From a virus, in IMG/VR virus record IMGVR_UViG_3300042992_001479, positions 1 to 38,923 of that record: DNA of 38,923 bases; one strand, 5' to 3'. A program made the translations under genes and the position numbers. Shown here in pieces: positions 30,931 to 38,772 of this stretch. Position 1 is the stretch's first letter, and every line of letters begins with the position of its first letter. The notes under the pieces are model-generated. The model made no database searches, was not told the origin of the DNA, and saw only the letters and a program-made list of their open reading frames with translations.

Positions 30931-31370
30931 GTTGTTATTAGCACCTTTGACGTCTTATATTGTGTTGAGTTTGACGTTGATCTTGTTGCTAATAATCGAA
31001 CGTTATTTGAAACAATATCTACATCAAATAAAACAAGAGAAGTTGATCCAGAATAAACTACACCGTATTCAGTCGAAGAAGCTACTGATCCGTCGTGCAC
31101 GACTAAAAGCTCCGATATTTGTACTTCACCAGTTACAGTATCATGTACCTGAACTATCAATTTTCCTGAACGAAATGTTGATGCATTGAATGCTGCTACT
31201 TGTGTTTGCGAAGTTGATGCAACAGTTGTAGTTTCATATATATTAACTGGAGTACCACCTCCTCCAGCATCAATCGCATCTGCAAGTGTAGTAAAATTAC
31301 TGTCCATCTCACCAAATGAGAGACCAGATCCTTTTGATGCTCTGAGAGTTAGAGAATCCCGTGTTGGCAT
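30927..31370 (-). CDS. Virion-associated beta-rich protein
   Basis: 147 residues. LTLRASKGSGLSFGEMDSNF TTLADAI, split here, is a common start for phage fibre or head-decoration proteins (the LT-EMD-NF-L motif). The rest is beta-rich and Thr/Ser-rich, as a small tail or capsid surface protein would be. Likely late, from the 32194 promoter. Its exact position in the virion is unknown. Confidence 0.6.
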   Translation of the reverse strand: MPTRDSLTLRASKGSGLSFGEMDSNFTTLADAIDAGGGGTPVNIYETTTVASTSQTQVAAFNASTFRSGKLIVQVHDTVTGEVQISELLVVHDGSVASSTEYGVVYSGSTSLVLFDVDIVSNNVRLLATRSTSNSTQYKTSKVLITT

Positions 31371-31720
31371 TATGTTATTTCTCCAAGTGGGCTATAATAC
31401 ATACCAACGTAGGATTTATAAGTATCGCCATCATACCCCGGATTATTTGTGATATAATCTGGTTCACAATATTCGAATAATTTAATTTGTTCCTGAGCTA
31501 ATACATTAACGAATATAAATGTTTGTTGAATTAATGCATCATCAACATCAACATCTGTTTCTCTACCTATTAGTCCAAGTAAAACGCTATAGTTAGGGTT
31601 ACCTATTCTTAATGCAGCTAAGTCAGCAATCAATTCTAATTTAGTTGACTTATTATTTGCGCCATTATATTCAGCTACAAGTAAATCAATCGCGTCTTGG
31701 TATGTGTAGTTGGCAGGCAT
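31370..31720 (-). CDS. Hypothetical protein
   Basis: 116 residues, acidic: MPANYTYQDAIDLLVAEYNG, STKLELIADLAALRIGNPNY, GLIGRETDVDVDDALIQQTF and a C-terminal GDTYKSYVGMYYSPLGEIT. No family recognised. It lies between the PAAR gene and the virion protein gene with one-base overlap to the latter, so a structural role is possible. Confidence 0.55.
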   Translation of the reverse strand: MPANYTYQDAIDLLVAEYNGANNKSTKLELIADLAALRIGNPNYSVLLGLIGRETDVDVDDALIQQTFIFVNVLAQEQIKLFEYCEPDYITNNPGYDGDTYKSYVGMYYSPLGEIT

Positions 31721-31725
31721 TTAGT

Positions 31726-32034
31726 TTACCCTGCATAAACACTACTTGATGTAGGGCCCCCAGCATTTGGAACCCAGTCTGATCCACAAGGATCAGTGCC
31801 ATGGCCAGCAGTACTATCACCTTCTCTATGTACACCTAGATCATTCACAAATACTGTAGAAGACTTTCCAACTGTTGGATCTCCGCATGCAGTAAAGTCA
31901 CCATATACTATTGCCAATAACCCATCTATGTATACAGTTTCGTTGTGTGTGGCATTATATTGCGTACGGTGAAACGGGGCACAGGGCGCAGCGTGTCCTA
32001 TATGCAAATCTGTTTCACGTAGTACTGCCGGCAT
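31726..32034 (-). CDS. PAAR-like spike tip protein (gp5.4 type)
   Basis: 102 residues. The pattern HIGHAAPCAPFHRTQYN, VYIDGLLAIVYGDFTACG, DLGVHREGDSTAGHGTDPC is that of PAAR proteins, which cap the baseplate spike and bind zinc through His/Cys (HGT-C). T4 gp5.4 is about 97 residues. The gene is far from the gp5 operon, next to PhoH, and it is probably read from the late box at 32194. Confidence 0.8.
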   Translation of the reverse strand: MPAVLRETDLHIGHAAPCAPFHRTQYNATHNETVYIDGLLAIVYGDFTACGDPTVGKSSTVFVNDLGVHREGDSTAGHGTDPCGSDWVPNAGGPTSSSVYAG

Positions 32035-32194
32035 TTTCTTTTTTCCTTATGACTGCCATATTTCCAACGATCTCCCATTCGAGTAATGCCCTATTTGACC
32101 ACTCTAATTGTTCAACGAGTCTCTTATTAAACTCTATATATGGTTCACCGTCTTTATCTAATTTGATTCTAGACAATGCAGTTATCTCTACCAT
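32015..32194 (-). CDS. Small AbrB-like or hypothetical protein (59 aa)
   Basis: ATG at 32192-32194, stop TGA at 32015-32017. The product MVEITALSRIKLDKDGEPYI continues with FNKRLVEQLEWSNRALLEWE and VGNMAVIRKKE. Its strand-turn-strand order is reminiscent of AbrB-type swapped-hairpin folds but is too short to be sure. It overlaps the PAAR start by 20 bases. The late box at 32194 lies over its start codon. Confidence 0.6.
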   Translation of the reverse strand: MVEITALSRIKLDKDGEPYIEFNKRLVEQLEWSNRALLEWEIVGNMAVIRKKENAGSTT

Positions 32195-32201
32195 ATTTAT
32201 A
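32194..32201 (-). promoter_or_regulatory. T4-type late promoter over a start codon
   Basis: Exact TATAAATA on the minus strand, sharing its last base with the ATG of the 59-codon gene. Transcription would begin inside that gene, so this box probably serves the PAAR gene and the genes 31370-31720 and 30927-31370 downstream. Confidence 0.7.
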
Positions 32202-32949
32202 GTCCTAGTTTATTTCGTTCAATAATATATGAACGAACTAATGCACTCCGAACAATATCTTCAATTTCAAATTCAACAAATTCAAACTCTTTCATCTTAC
32301 GAATAATTTTCATAAAATCGCGTAATCCAGAAGTTTCTTTTTTGCGTTCAGATGTAAGATCATCTTGTCTAACATCTCCACAGAAAATTATTCTACAAGA
32401 TTCACCAACACGTGTCATGACCGTATGCAATTCGCCGTCACTCATATTTTGAATTTCATCAACTAACAAAATACAATTATCAAAGGTTTCACCTCTTAGA
32501 TATGACGTGGTGATAAACTCTACTGTACCCTTCCCCTTTAAGATATCATAAGCATCGCCTCTGCCAAAAAACTTTGAACAAATAGGAACATACGGGGCTT
32601 CAAATACTCTTGCTTTTTCTCGAATTGATCCTGGCAAAAATCCCTGATCTCGAGCTGAAACTGTTGATCGTACTATATAGACTTTTTTATATGGAGAATT
32701 TTGTTTAAGTACTTCACTTATTGCAAAATAAAGTCCTAAGAATGTTTTACCTGTTCCGGCTATACCGTGAAGCATTAAATTATTACCATTGTTCCAGTGA
32801 TTGAACGCAATAGACTGATTGTTGGTAATTGGTTTTACAGTATTTTCTATTGAAAAGACTTTCGGATTTTTTGTTTCTTCAATAGATCCTTGCTTAAGAA
32901 TTCTTTTCTCACGTCTTGTTATTCTTTGTTTTGGTTGTTGAAAAGACAT
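32197..32949 (-). CDS. phoH: PhoH-like P-loop ATPase
   Basis: 250 residues. GIAGTGKT (62-69) is Walker A, CILLVDEIQNMS (about 159-170) Walker B, and FCGDVRQDDL and the basic N-terminus (RITRREKRILKQG) are PhoH features. PhoH-like genes are among the most common genes of marine phages, with an RNA-related role suspected from bacterial PhoH. The link to phosphate starvation is not supported here, and no Pho box is visible. It precedes a 59-codon gene by a few bases. Confidence 0.9.
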   Translation of the reverse strand: MSFQQPKQRITRREKRILKQGSIEETKNPKVFSIENTVKPITNNQSIAFNHWNNGNNLMLHGIAGTGKTFLGLYFAISEVLKQNSPYKKVYIVRSTVSARDQGFLPGSIREKARVFEAPYVPICSKFFGRGDAYDILKGKGTVEFITTSYLRGETFDNCILLVDEIQNMSDGELHTVMTRVGESCRIIFCGDVRQDDLTSERKKETSGLRDFMKIIRKMKEFEFVEFEIEDIVRSALVRSYIIERNKLGL

Positions 32950-32960
32950 TATTCGTCCTT

Positions 32961-33194
32961 TTAAAAGGTGTTGATATTTGAGTGCAAGTGTGCAGACTTA
33001 GCTTTAATAAGAACGTCATTAAAGTTGCTATCTATTCTTCTTACTCCTACTCTAACAGGATCGCATAAAGCTGGTGCGGTTAAAACCTGTTCATACTCTG
33101 GATTTTCATTGAGAAATTTTTGTCTTTCATCAATTGTGAGAAATTCATCATAAATTTCTCCTGTTGTTTTCTTTCGAAAACTATAATTCGGCAT
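32961..33194 (-). CDS. FmdB-like small phage protein
   Basis: 77 residues from MPNYSFRKKTTGEIYDEFLT (ATG at 33192-33194, GGAGG upstream). The pattern NYSFRKKTTGEIYDEF, IDERQKFLNENPEYEQ, APALCDPVRVGVRR is a known phage family with an FmdB-like start but without its CxxC pairs. Function unknown. It is preceded by a terminator at 33207-33234, so it needs either read-through or a start near that hairpin. Confidence 0.68.
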   Translation of the reverse strand: MPNYSFRKKTTGEIYDEFLTIDERQKFLNENPEYEQVLTAPALCDPVRVGVRRIDSNFNDVLIKAKSAHLHSNINTF

Positions 33195-33206
33195 TAGTAT
33201 ACCTCC

Positions 33207-33234
33207 AAAAGAAAAGGGCCCCAATGGGACCCTT
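33207..33234 (-). terminator. Rho-independent terminator after the HAD phosphatase
   Basis: Minus-strand stem AAGGGTCCC and GGGGCCCTT (9 pairs, one G-U), loop ATT, followed by TTCTTTT. It lies downstream of the 33287-33871 gene and 13 bases ahead of the FmdB-like ATG. Confidence 0.78.
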
Positions 33235-33286
33235 GTTGCCATCATAAGTATTTATTCAACTCATGAATGAAGATATACGATTTGAA

Positions 33287-33871
33287 TTATTTAACGATCA
33301 TTTCATAGATCTCTCTCCAAGTTTCAACTCTAGGTATATCATTGTGTTTAAATTTATGATTATGACCATGTGCTATTAGTATTGAGTTCAATCCTAGTTT
33401 AGCACCTGCTAATGCGTTTTCTTCTTTATCTTCTAAAAAGAAGCATCCGCTATCTTTATATGGAAGAAGAGCTTCGTCTTTATCTGCACCAGTATCAAGA
33501 CAAGTAATTTTTTCGAAAGCGGTTGGACCAAAAAGATTATGTATATTTTTTCTTCTCAAATCTCCTGCATATACGTCTGAACTTAATGATGTAATACAAT
33601 GAAATATATAACCATGTTCTTCATGTAATTTTCGTACGTATTTAATTGCATCTCTAAATGGAGGAATAAACTCTATCCACGCACTTTCGTTAAAATGTTT
33701 AGCCAAAGCGTTTGCTTCTGCTCTAGTTATACCAAATGTTTTGTCAATTCTATACTCATCATTCTCTATGATAGTATACCCATGACTAGCCATCCAATAA
33801 GAGAAGGAATGAAACCAGTCTAATAGAACCCCATCAGCATCAACGAGGATAATCTTTTCATTAATTTTCAT
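33287..33871 (-). CDS. HAD-superfamily phosphatase (5-prime nucleotidase-like)
   Basis: 194 residues. KIILVDADGVLLDW is HAD motif I (DxDG), HCITSLSSD motif II (T/S), and FFLEDKEENALAGAKLG motif IV. The cap insert lies between residues 20 and 85. It resembles phage HAD hydrolases acting on nucleotides (DNA modification or nucleotide recycling). The substrate is not determinable. A terminator follows it. Confidence 0.8.
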   Translation of the reverse strand: MKINEKIILVDADGVLLDWFHSFSYWMASHGYTIIENDEYRIDKTFGITRAEANALAKHFNESAWIEFIPPFRDAIKYVRKLHEEHGYIFHCITSLSSDVYAGDLRRKNIHNLFGPTAFEKITCLDTGADKDEALLPYKDSGCFFLEDKEENALAGAKLGLNSILIAHGHNHKFKHNDIPRVETWREIYEMIVK

Positions 33872-33885
33872 TGTAGCCTTTATAA

Positions 33886-34056
33886 CTATGTATCGTGCGA
33901 ATCAAAAAAACTATTTTTTTGCTTTGCCTTTTGCTCACGTTGTTCTTTGACCCATTCTTTTTTTAGGTCATACCTTTTATTATCTTTCTTATGTGAAAGA
34001 TAATCATCATCATCCCATTCTCCAAAACGCTTGGTATAACGTTTGCCTTTAGACAT
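33886..34056 (-). CDS. Small highly charged protein (56 aa)
   Basis: ATG at 34054-34056, TAG at 33886-33888. It reads MSKGKRYTKRFGEWDDDDYL followed by a Lys/Glu/Gln-rich helix (KKEWVKEQREQKAKQK). Four adjacent Asp residues are followed by many Lys. Typical of small T4-like accessory proteins, function unknown. It overlaps the upstream gene by 8 bases. Confidence 0.62.
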   Translation of the reverse strand: MSKGKRYTKRFGEWDDDDYLSHKKDNKRYDLKKEWVKEQREQKAKQKNSFFDSHDT

Positions 34057-34540
34057 TTTTCGGCTTCCGCCCTCTCTTCTTTGTTTCTGGTTTTACTTCG
34101 GCTTCAGTTGTGATGTTTAATCCGAGTGCCTCATTGATTACATCGATTGGCAATTCTTTAGGGGGCTCTTGCAATAACACCTTTTCCATGAATATTGCAT
34201 CATCTTTGTCTATTGATTCAAGCATTTCGATGAAAAGCATTTCTCTTCGATACTGAGTTAAATTATCACCATCATAACCTTCAATGAAATATCTTAACTT
34301 TCGTGACTGACGATATAACATACCGTGTGATTCAATTTGAACTGATGGCGTATACGGGGGAATTGAGTGTGATGGAATATTCCACTTAAAGTTTTTCTTA
34401 TCGTACATTACGGTAATGAGCGCTCGAAGTGCCTCACCATTATGTTGTTTAAGCCATTCTATTTGTTCCTGTTTGGTTGGTAATTGAGTAGCCTTATTAA
34501 ATATCTCTGATAATGAAATTGTTGCCAATATTTTCTCCAT
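34049..34540 (-). CDS. DUF6433-like conserved T4-like protein
   Basis: 163 residues. The features LSEIFNKATQLPTKQEQIEW, NGEALRALITVMYD, WNIPSHSIPPYTP, LRYFIEGYDGDN, YRREMLFIEMLESIDKDDA, and a basic end KKRGRKPKNV match DUF6433 of T4-like phages, whose function is unknown to me. A late promoter lies about 120 bases upstream, and the leader between them is structured. Confidence 0.75.
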   Translation of the reverse strand: MEKILATISLSEIFNKATQLPTKQEQIEWLKQHNGEALRALITVMYDKKNFKWNIPSHSIPPYTPSVQIESHGMLYRQSRKLRYFIEGYDGDNLTQYRREMLFIEMLESIDKDDAIFMEKVLLQEPPKELPIDVINEALGLNITTEAEVKPETKKRGRKPKNV

Positions 34541-34549
34541 GCGCTTTAA

Positions 34550-34660
34550 CTACACCGGTGTAGAAAGCTGTTTTGATGTGTTTGATTGTTATTCTGTATG
34601 ATAGAATCATGTAATGGAACAGGTGAAAGCTATACTCTCTAACATTGTATTCCATTCATG
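34550..34660 (-). promoter_or_regulatory. Structured leader of the DUF6433-like gene
   Basis: A perfect 14-base palindrome CTACACCGGTGTAG (34550-34563) lies 10 bases upstream of the ATG. Further up, CATGTAATGGAA (34608-34619) and TTCCATTCATG (34650-34660) can pair with one bulge. Both lie in the RNA made from the late box at 34663. No ligand class is recognised. Confidence 0.4.
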
Positions 34661-34662
34661 AT

Positions 34663-34670
34663 TATTTATA
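34663..34670 (-). promoter_or_regulatory. T4-type late promoter
   Basis: Exact TATAAATA on the minus strand, about 120 bases upstream of the ATG at 34540 and directly after the RNase H gene. Confidence 0.7.
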
Positions 34671-34686
34671 TAGAATAACAACTCTA

Positions 34687-35541
34687 TCAAAACTCTCCAA
34701 TTGATTCCGTAAGAAGCCTAAGGCGGTTTTTCATAAAGAAACCTAGCAGTTGTGACCGATCTTTAGTATTTTCACTATTGTATTCTTCTAAGATCTTTTC
34801 TTTAAGGTGATCTGGAACCTGTGAAAGATCAATAAGCATTTTATTTCGTGCATAATTACGCTGCACTTCTGCATTCATTTTATCAATGTTAGCAAATTCT
34901 TCAAGTCTTTTCTTTGTAACAGGTTTTTGCCGAATATTCATAACAAACGAATTGTCTGGAGAAAGAATATTTGGAACACCATCGCCAATATCACCTTTAA
35001 TGATATGTTCAATCAAATACTGTTCTGGGTTTGAGTGCACAACCCACTTCTTCATTACTGGATTGTACTGCTTAACGTTTGCATATTTATGAAGTTGAAT
35101 GTAGTCTTTATCGCCAGATAGGATGAGTACTTTTTCTCCAGTGTTAAGTTCTCTTCCTTCCTTATGGGTAATAGTTGCGATAATGTCATCTGCTTCACAG
35201 CCGTCGACTTGAATAACTTTGTAAGGAAAGACGTCTTTTAATTCTTGTTTAATTTTGTTCAATGCATTAAAAATTGAAGTCCAATTGAGCTCTGATTCCT
35301 CGCGGTGTTTACGCCGCGCAGCTTTGTAATATTCAAACTTTGATCTACGCCAATAGTTCTTATCATCTGCGCAGATTATCAACTCGCCAAATTCATTTTT
35401 GAATTTTGTACGATTGAACCGAATTGAGTTCAGAACCATATGGCGAATCATACTTTCATCTACTTCAGCGTTTTGATGATTGCCAATTTGTGCCATTAGA
35501 TTCGAAATCATCACCTGATTTAAATCTACGAGGATAGCCAT
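34687..35541 (-). CDS. rnh: RNase H (5-prime to 3-prime exonuclease, FEN family)
   Basis: 284 residues. MAILVDLNQVMISNL (D6), ELIICADDKNYWRRSKFEYY (D at 59-60, RR-KFYK), VDGCEADDIIAT (E-ADD), and ILSGDKDYIQL (SxDKD) are the metal-binding aspartate motifs of T4 RNase H, followed by GDIGDGVPNI, the helix-hairpin-helix-type DGVPN element. It removes RNA primers and adjacent DNA during lagging-strand synthesis. T4 RNase H is 305 residues. In T4 it lies beside gene 33, but here it is 20 kb away. Confidence 0.92.
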   Translation of the reverse strand: MAILVDLNQVMISNLMAQIGNHQNAEVDESMIRHMVLNSIRFNRTKFKNEFGELIICADDKNYWRRSKFEYYKAARRKHREESELNWTSIFNALNKIKQELKDVFPYKVIQVDGCEADDIIATITHKEGRELNTGEKVLILSGDKDYIQLHKYANVKQYNPVMKKWVVHSNPEQYLIEHIIKGDIGDGVPNILSPDNSFVMNIRQKPVTKKRLEEFANIDKMNAEVQRNYARNKMLIDLSQVPDHLKEKILEEYNSENTKDRSQLLGFFMKNRLRLLTESIGEF

Positions 35542-35575
35542 ACTTTACTCCTATTGACTATTTTATAAACATGAC

Positions 35576-36772
35576 TCATCGATACACCTTTACGATAATA
35601 GTGTCTTCGTTCAGGCGACCGTTAGCAACGTTTGATTTGGTATTAATATCGATAAACAGTTTTCCAACACGAGCCTTTGTGGCTTTTCCAACTTCAGTGA
35701 GGGTATCTTCTGGTTTACGAAGCGTTTTCCGCAGAGACCCGTTTTCGCGAATGTTTGTGATAGTCGTTCCCTTGATTGAAAAACCTTCTACTGAAGCAGC
35801 AATCAGTTGAACTAGAAAGCGATATTTAGTGTTGAATAGATACACTTCAGTCGAACCAATGATGTTAACTGGATCAACTGAGGTAAGTTTGAATTCAGAA
35901 CTTTCCTTTTGGAACTTGACTTTTTCTACGAGTTTCTCAACCGGAATTTTCTTTTTTACACGAGCTTGCCGCGGCTTTCGAACAGCTGCAGCTGTGGCAG
36001 CGTTCAAATATTTCGAACAATCATCAATGATATTTTTGATAAAGGCAAGATAATCTTTCTTGTCCTTTACGGTCTTAAGATGACGATAGCCTTCAACAAG
36101 ATCTTCGGTCTTCTTTACTACCAACTCTTCAACTTCATCAAAAAGTGGTTTATAATAGTCGTGCACTCTCTGTGCAAGAGGTTTCGGCGCGGAGATCTTT
36201 TTAAGTTCATTAAACACGGAATAGTTTTCAGCATCGAACCCTTCGTGCTTTTTCTCGTAATACAAATCGATCATATCTTCAACATTAGCGATGAAATCAC
36301 CGGCCTTTTCGGAAAGTGTATTCGTTGTAGTTTTCACACTAACTGTTGGAGTATTGTTAGCTACTTCGCGAATGGCTTTCCCAGCTTCTACAACCTGATC
36401 AATACCACTATTAATCCAAGCCATGCGGGCCTGAGTAAATTCTGCACCATCAGAGAGCATTTTACAAAGGCCACCAAGAGTAGTATTAACTCGCCAATCC
36501 GGAGACTCGCAGAAATTTGCATAGTCAGAAGACCGGTTCTTTTTCACCCAAACTTGTGCCCATTTGAATGCATCTTTGTGATCGTAAAAGTAACCATAGT
36601 GCCGAAGATTCTGAGCAACAGCCTTCTCTGAATCTTCAATTCCGATCCAGTTGGTGATTTCTTCACCGATGTGTCTTTCTTCCAAGATTTTTGCCGCACT
36701 GGACTTTCGCTGCGGTACTTTCTTCGCCTCAGGCTTTTTCTTTTTCGCTGAAATCGACTTGAGTGATGCCAT
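35576..36772 (-). CDS. Conserved phage protein of unknown function
   Basis: 398 residues. The N-terminus is Lys-rich (MASLKSISAKKKKPEAKKVP), then HIGEEITNWIGIEDSEKAVA, YFYDHKDAFKWAQVWVKKNR, SPDWRVNTTLGGLCKMLSDG. The middle is helical, and the C-terminal 130 residues are mixed with NGSLRKTLRKPEDTL. The order and motifs are those of a protein abundant in T4-like marine phages, with no function known to me. It has its own early promoter at 36795-36823. Confidence 0.65.
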   Translation of the reverse strand: MASLKSISAKKKKPEAKKVPQRKSSAAKILEERHIGEEITNWIGIEDSEKAVAQNLRHYGYFYDHKDAFKWAQVWVKKNRSSDYANFCESPDWRVNTTLGGLCKMLSDGAEFTQARMAWINSGIDQVVEAGKAIREVANNTPTVSVKTTTNTLSEKAGDFIANVEDMIDLYYEKKHEGFDAENYSVFNELKKISAPKPLAQRVHDYYKPLFDEVEELVVKKTEDLVEGYRHLKTVKDKKDYLAFIKNIIDDCSKYLNAATAAAVRKPRQARVKKKIPVEKLVEKVKFQKESSEFKLTSVDPVNIIGSTEVYLFNTKYRFLVQLIAASVEGFSIKGTTITNIRENGSLRKTLRKPEDTLTEVGKATKARVGKLFIDINTKSNVANGRLNEDTIIVKVYR

Positions 36773-36794
36773 GTGATTTTCTCCTTCAGATGTT

Positions 36795-36823
36795 AGTATA
36801 TACTATCACAAAAGAGATGTCAA
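36795..36823 (-). promoter_or_regulatory. Early promoter
   Basis: Minus-strand TTGACA (36818-36823), 17-base spacer, TATACT (36795-36800), 23 bases upstream of the ATG at 36772. The -35 overlaps the end of the glycosyltransferase gene. Confidence 0.78.
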
Positions 36824-37750
36824 CAGGCTTTGCCACTCTAAACTACGATTATTCCAAGAATAGCACTCATTCAGGAAATCTTTTCTCTCGTTTGTCATTG
36901 TTATCCCATTAGATACGTCTTCAATGGCATCTTCGAGTGTACTGGTGAACCTCTCGATGTGGTCTACAGTATCTTCTGTATAGTCATACATATACGTATG
37001 ACCCATGGCTGTTTCAGGAAGAGCACCAAGAGACGAGTGAACACACGTTAGCCCCGCGCACATCGCTTCAATAAGTACTAAACATGACGTCTCTTGCCAA
37101 ATCGATGGATACGCTAAGATGTGCGATCGATCCAGTTCTGCGCGAATCACTTCATTTGAAACTGATTTTGAATAGTTGATACCAGGATGTGCTTTCAATT
37201 TTTCGAACAAACCCATGTATGGTTCATCACGAACGTTCCATCCATAGAGATCAAACGAAGAGAAGACGTTCAATTCAATTTTGTCACCGTACCTTTTATA
37301 TAGCTTATCGTACGACGGCAAAAGCAATTCAAGACCACGATGTGGTGTCGAAAAATACATTAGACGAATAACATCGTCTTGATTTGAATCATCTTGCGGC
37401 CAATATCGCCATGCTTCATCTGGATGAACAAACGGTGTAATCGCGTTCTGCATTACTACACCTGTGCCGTATGGTACACCTAAATACGCGTTATACATAT
37501 GTTGTTGCCAGTGACTGACAAACACGAGTGTATCAAACTTAGCCCATCCACCATTTTTCAGATGTTCTACTTCTGGATCACCAGGAAGGTCATGGAGGAC
37601 TAATATTCTTTTCTTAGTAGGATCTAATTCGCGTACTCGCGAATGAATGATTTGAAACTGTGAAAGCAACTCTGGAGGAAGGGTATTAATCCGATCCGCC
37701 ATGAGCTCAGTTCCACCCCGCGCTTGATTAGGATGCAAACTCTTGTCCAT
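36806..37750 (-). CDS. Glycosyltransferase, GT4-like
   Basis: 314 residues. NQARGGTELMADRI near the N-terminus is the acceptor-side GG-E motif, and the later part has the GT-B donor pattern PSIWQETSCLVLIEAMCAGL (E-x7-E), followed by SSLGALPET. In phages such enzymes may glycosylate DNA bases, capsid or fibre proteins, or host surface. The target is not visible. The start overlaps the neighbouring gene by 23 bases. Confidence 0.82.
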   Translation of the reverse strand: MDKSLHPNQARGGTELMADRINTLPPELLSQFQIIHSRVRELDPTKKRILVLHDLPGDPEVEHLKNGGWAKFDTLVFVSHWQQHMYNAYLGVPYGTGVVMQNAITPFVHPDEAWRYWPQDDSNQDDVIRLMYFSTPHRGLELLLPSYDKLYKRYGDKIELNVFSSFDLYGWNVRDEPYMGLFEKLKAHPGINYSKSVSNEVIRAELDRSHILAYPSIWQETSCLVLIEAMCAGLTCVHSSLGALPETAMGHTYMYDYTEDTVDHIERFTSTLEDAIEDVSNGITMTNERKDFLNECYSWNNRSLEWQSLLTSLL

Positions 37751-37994
37751 TCACGTTCTTAAGACTATTCCACCTGAAACTTCTCCAGCCTTGATTGATA
37801 GTGTCAAACACGGCAAGAAATTCCTCGTTAACAACCTTTTCTTTTTCTTGAATGTGTTGCTCAAGGTCTACTTGTTTAGGCAGACGATCTTGTTTCAGTG
37901 TACATGTCATAGCACGAATTGTGCCATCCTTTTTCACAAATTCAATATCAATTACTTCATTCTTAAGAAGTTCAATAACGCGAGACTTTTCCAT
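37728..37994 (-). CDS. DUF2693-like small protein
   Basis: 88 residues from MEKSRVIELLKNEVIDIEFV. The second methionine is preferred because AGGA stands 7 bases upstream of it. KKDGTIRAMTCTLKQDRLPK and NQGWRSFRWNSLKNVNG match the DUF2693 pattern (F-KKDG-R-M-CT...WR-FR). Function unknown. It overlaps the glutaredoxin gene and the glycosyltransferase gene. Confidence 0.7.
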   Translation of the reverse strand: MEKSRVIELLKNEVIDIEFVKKDGTIRAMTCTLKQDRLPKQVDLEQHIQEKEKVVNEEFLAVFDTINQGWRSFRWNSLKNVNGQEFAS

Positions 37995-38235
37995 CACCAT
38001 ATCCTATAAGAGTGTTTTCAATTTCAGTTGCAAGATCGGTGGAACTACCGATATATCGACCATCCCACCAAATTTGTGGAACAGTCTTGAAGTCTGGCTT
38101 CCGCGCTTTCAGTTCATCGTAGTATTCAATATCGACATCCATATTATGATAAACATATTTGAGATTTCTGTCCTGCGCCATTTTGACCGCGTTTTTGCAA
38201 TAGACGCACGTAGTTGTGCCATAAATCTCGATCAT
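37972..38235 (-). CDS. nrdC: Glutaredoxin
   Basis: 87 residues with MIEIYGTTTCVYCKNAVKMA (CVYC redox site, C10 and C13), then FKTVPQIWWDGRYIGSSTDL (cis-Pro TVP and GG/GS glutathione-binding region). It keeps ribonucleotide reductase or other phage enzymes reduced, as NrdC does in T4. nrdC is used for the functional role, as no nrdA/B gene is visible in the window. Confidence 0.88.
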   Translation of the reverse strand: MIEIYGTTTCVYCKNAVKMAQDRNLKYVYHNMDVDIEYYDELKARKPDFKTVPQIWWDGRYIGSSTDLATEIENTLIGYGDGKVSRY

Positions 38236-38522
38236 TCGGTATCAGCTTTCTTATGGATGCGCGAGTTGTCCTTCATACGTTGGACGTAATCTTTACCAGA
38301 CAGACGAACCTTGATGAATCGCTTGTTGGTTTGCTCTTTATTTGGATTTGCAATTGTGATTACAACGTCTTTACCCGCTTTAAGAGCAGCCATTTGATTT
38401 AGCAGTCTATCCCCGGATTGAAGATATTCGGTGCGCCGAGCATTACAAATCTTAGCATTAACATTGCTGTTTTTGCCTTGTGAAATGTAACCCTTTGATC
38501 CTCCACCTTTACCTTTAGCCAT
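38232..38522 (-). CDS. Small basic phage protein
   Basis: 96 residues. MAKGKGGGSKGYISQGKNSN is glycine- and lysine-rich. The rest has RTEYLQSGDRLLNQMAALKA, PNKEQTNKRFIKVRL and SRIHKKADTE. Looks like a nucleic-acid-associated or small structural protein of T4-like phages. No domain recognised. It overlaps the glutaredoxin start by 4 bases. Confidence 0.62.
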   Translation of the reverse strand: MAKGKGGGSKGYISQGKNSNVNAKICNARRTEYLQSGDRLLNQMAALKAGKDVVITIANPNKEQTNKRFIKVRLSGKDYVQRMKDNSRIHKKADTE

Positions 38523-38772
38523 CTTTTTTCTCCTTACTCATTTCATGAATTACGTCTTTACGTATTATCCAGTATAACCAACTCAATAAACTATGATCTT
38601 TCTCCCAGAAATATATTCTGTCTATCAGCCAAACAAGATTGGGTTTCCCTAATCTTTTTCGAGCATAATTTCTTGCACTGAAAGTTTGATTGCTTGGTCC
38701 GCCAAGTATAACGTTCAAAAGTACTGATAAGGCAATACCTATTCTTGTGAAATAGACTATTATCACTTTCAA
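38515..38772 (-). CDS. Small protein with an N-terminal membrane segment
   Basis: 85 residues. I prefer the TTG at 38770-38772, preceded by GGAG at a good distance. The first 24 residues (KVIIVYFTRIGIALSVLLNVILGG) form one hydrophobic helix. The rest, SNQTFSARNYARKRLGKPNL VWLIDRIYFWEKDHS, split here, is a phage-specific motif that I have seen annotated as hypothetical. A lysis or superinfection-related role would be a guess. Confidence 0.6.
   Translation of the reverse strand: MKVIIVYFTRIGIALSVLLNVILGGPSNQTFSARNYARKRLGKPNLVWLIDRIYFWEKDHSLLSWLYWIIRKDVIHEMSKEKKDG

Noticed and set aside
35909-36631. Long plus-strand open frame opposite the 398-residue gene
   Set aside because: It is a mirror of the minus-strand gene, with no ribosome site, no promoter and a composition unlike a real protein.
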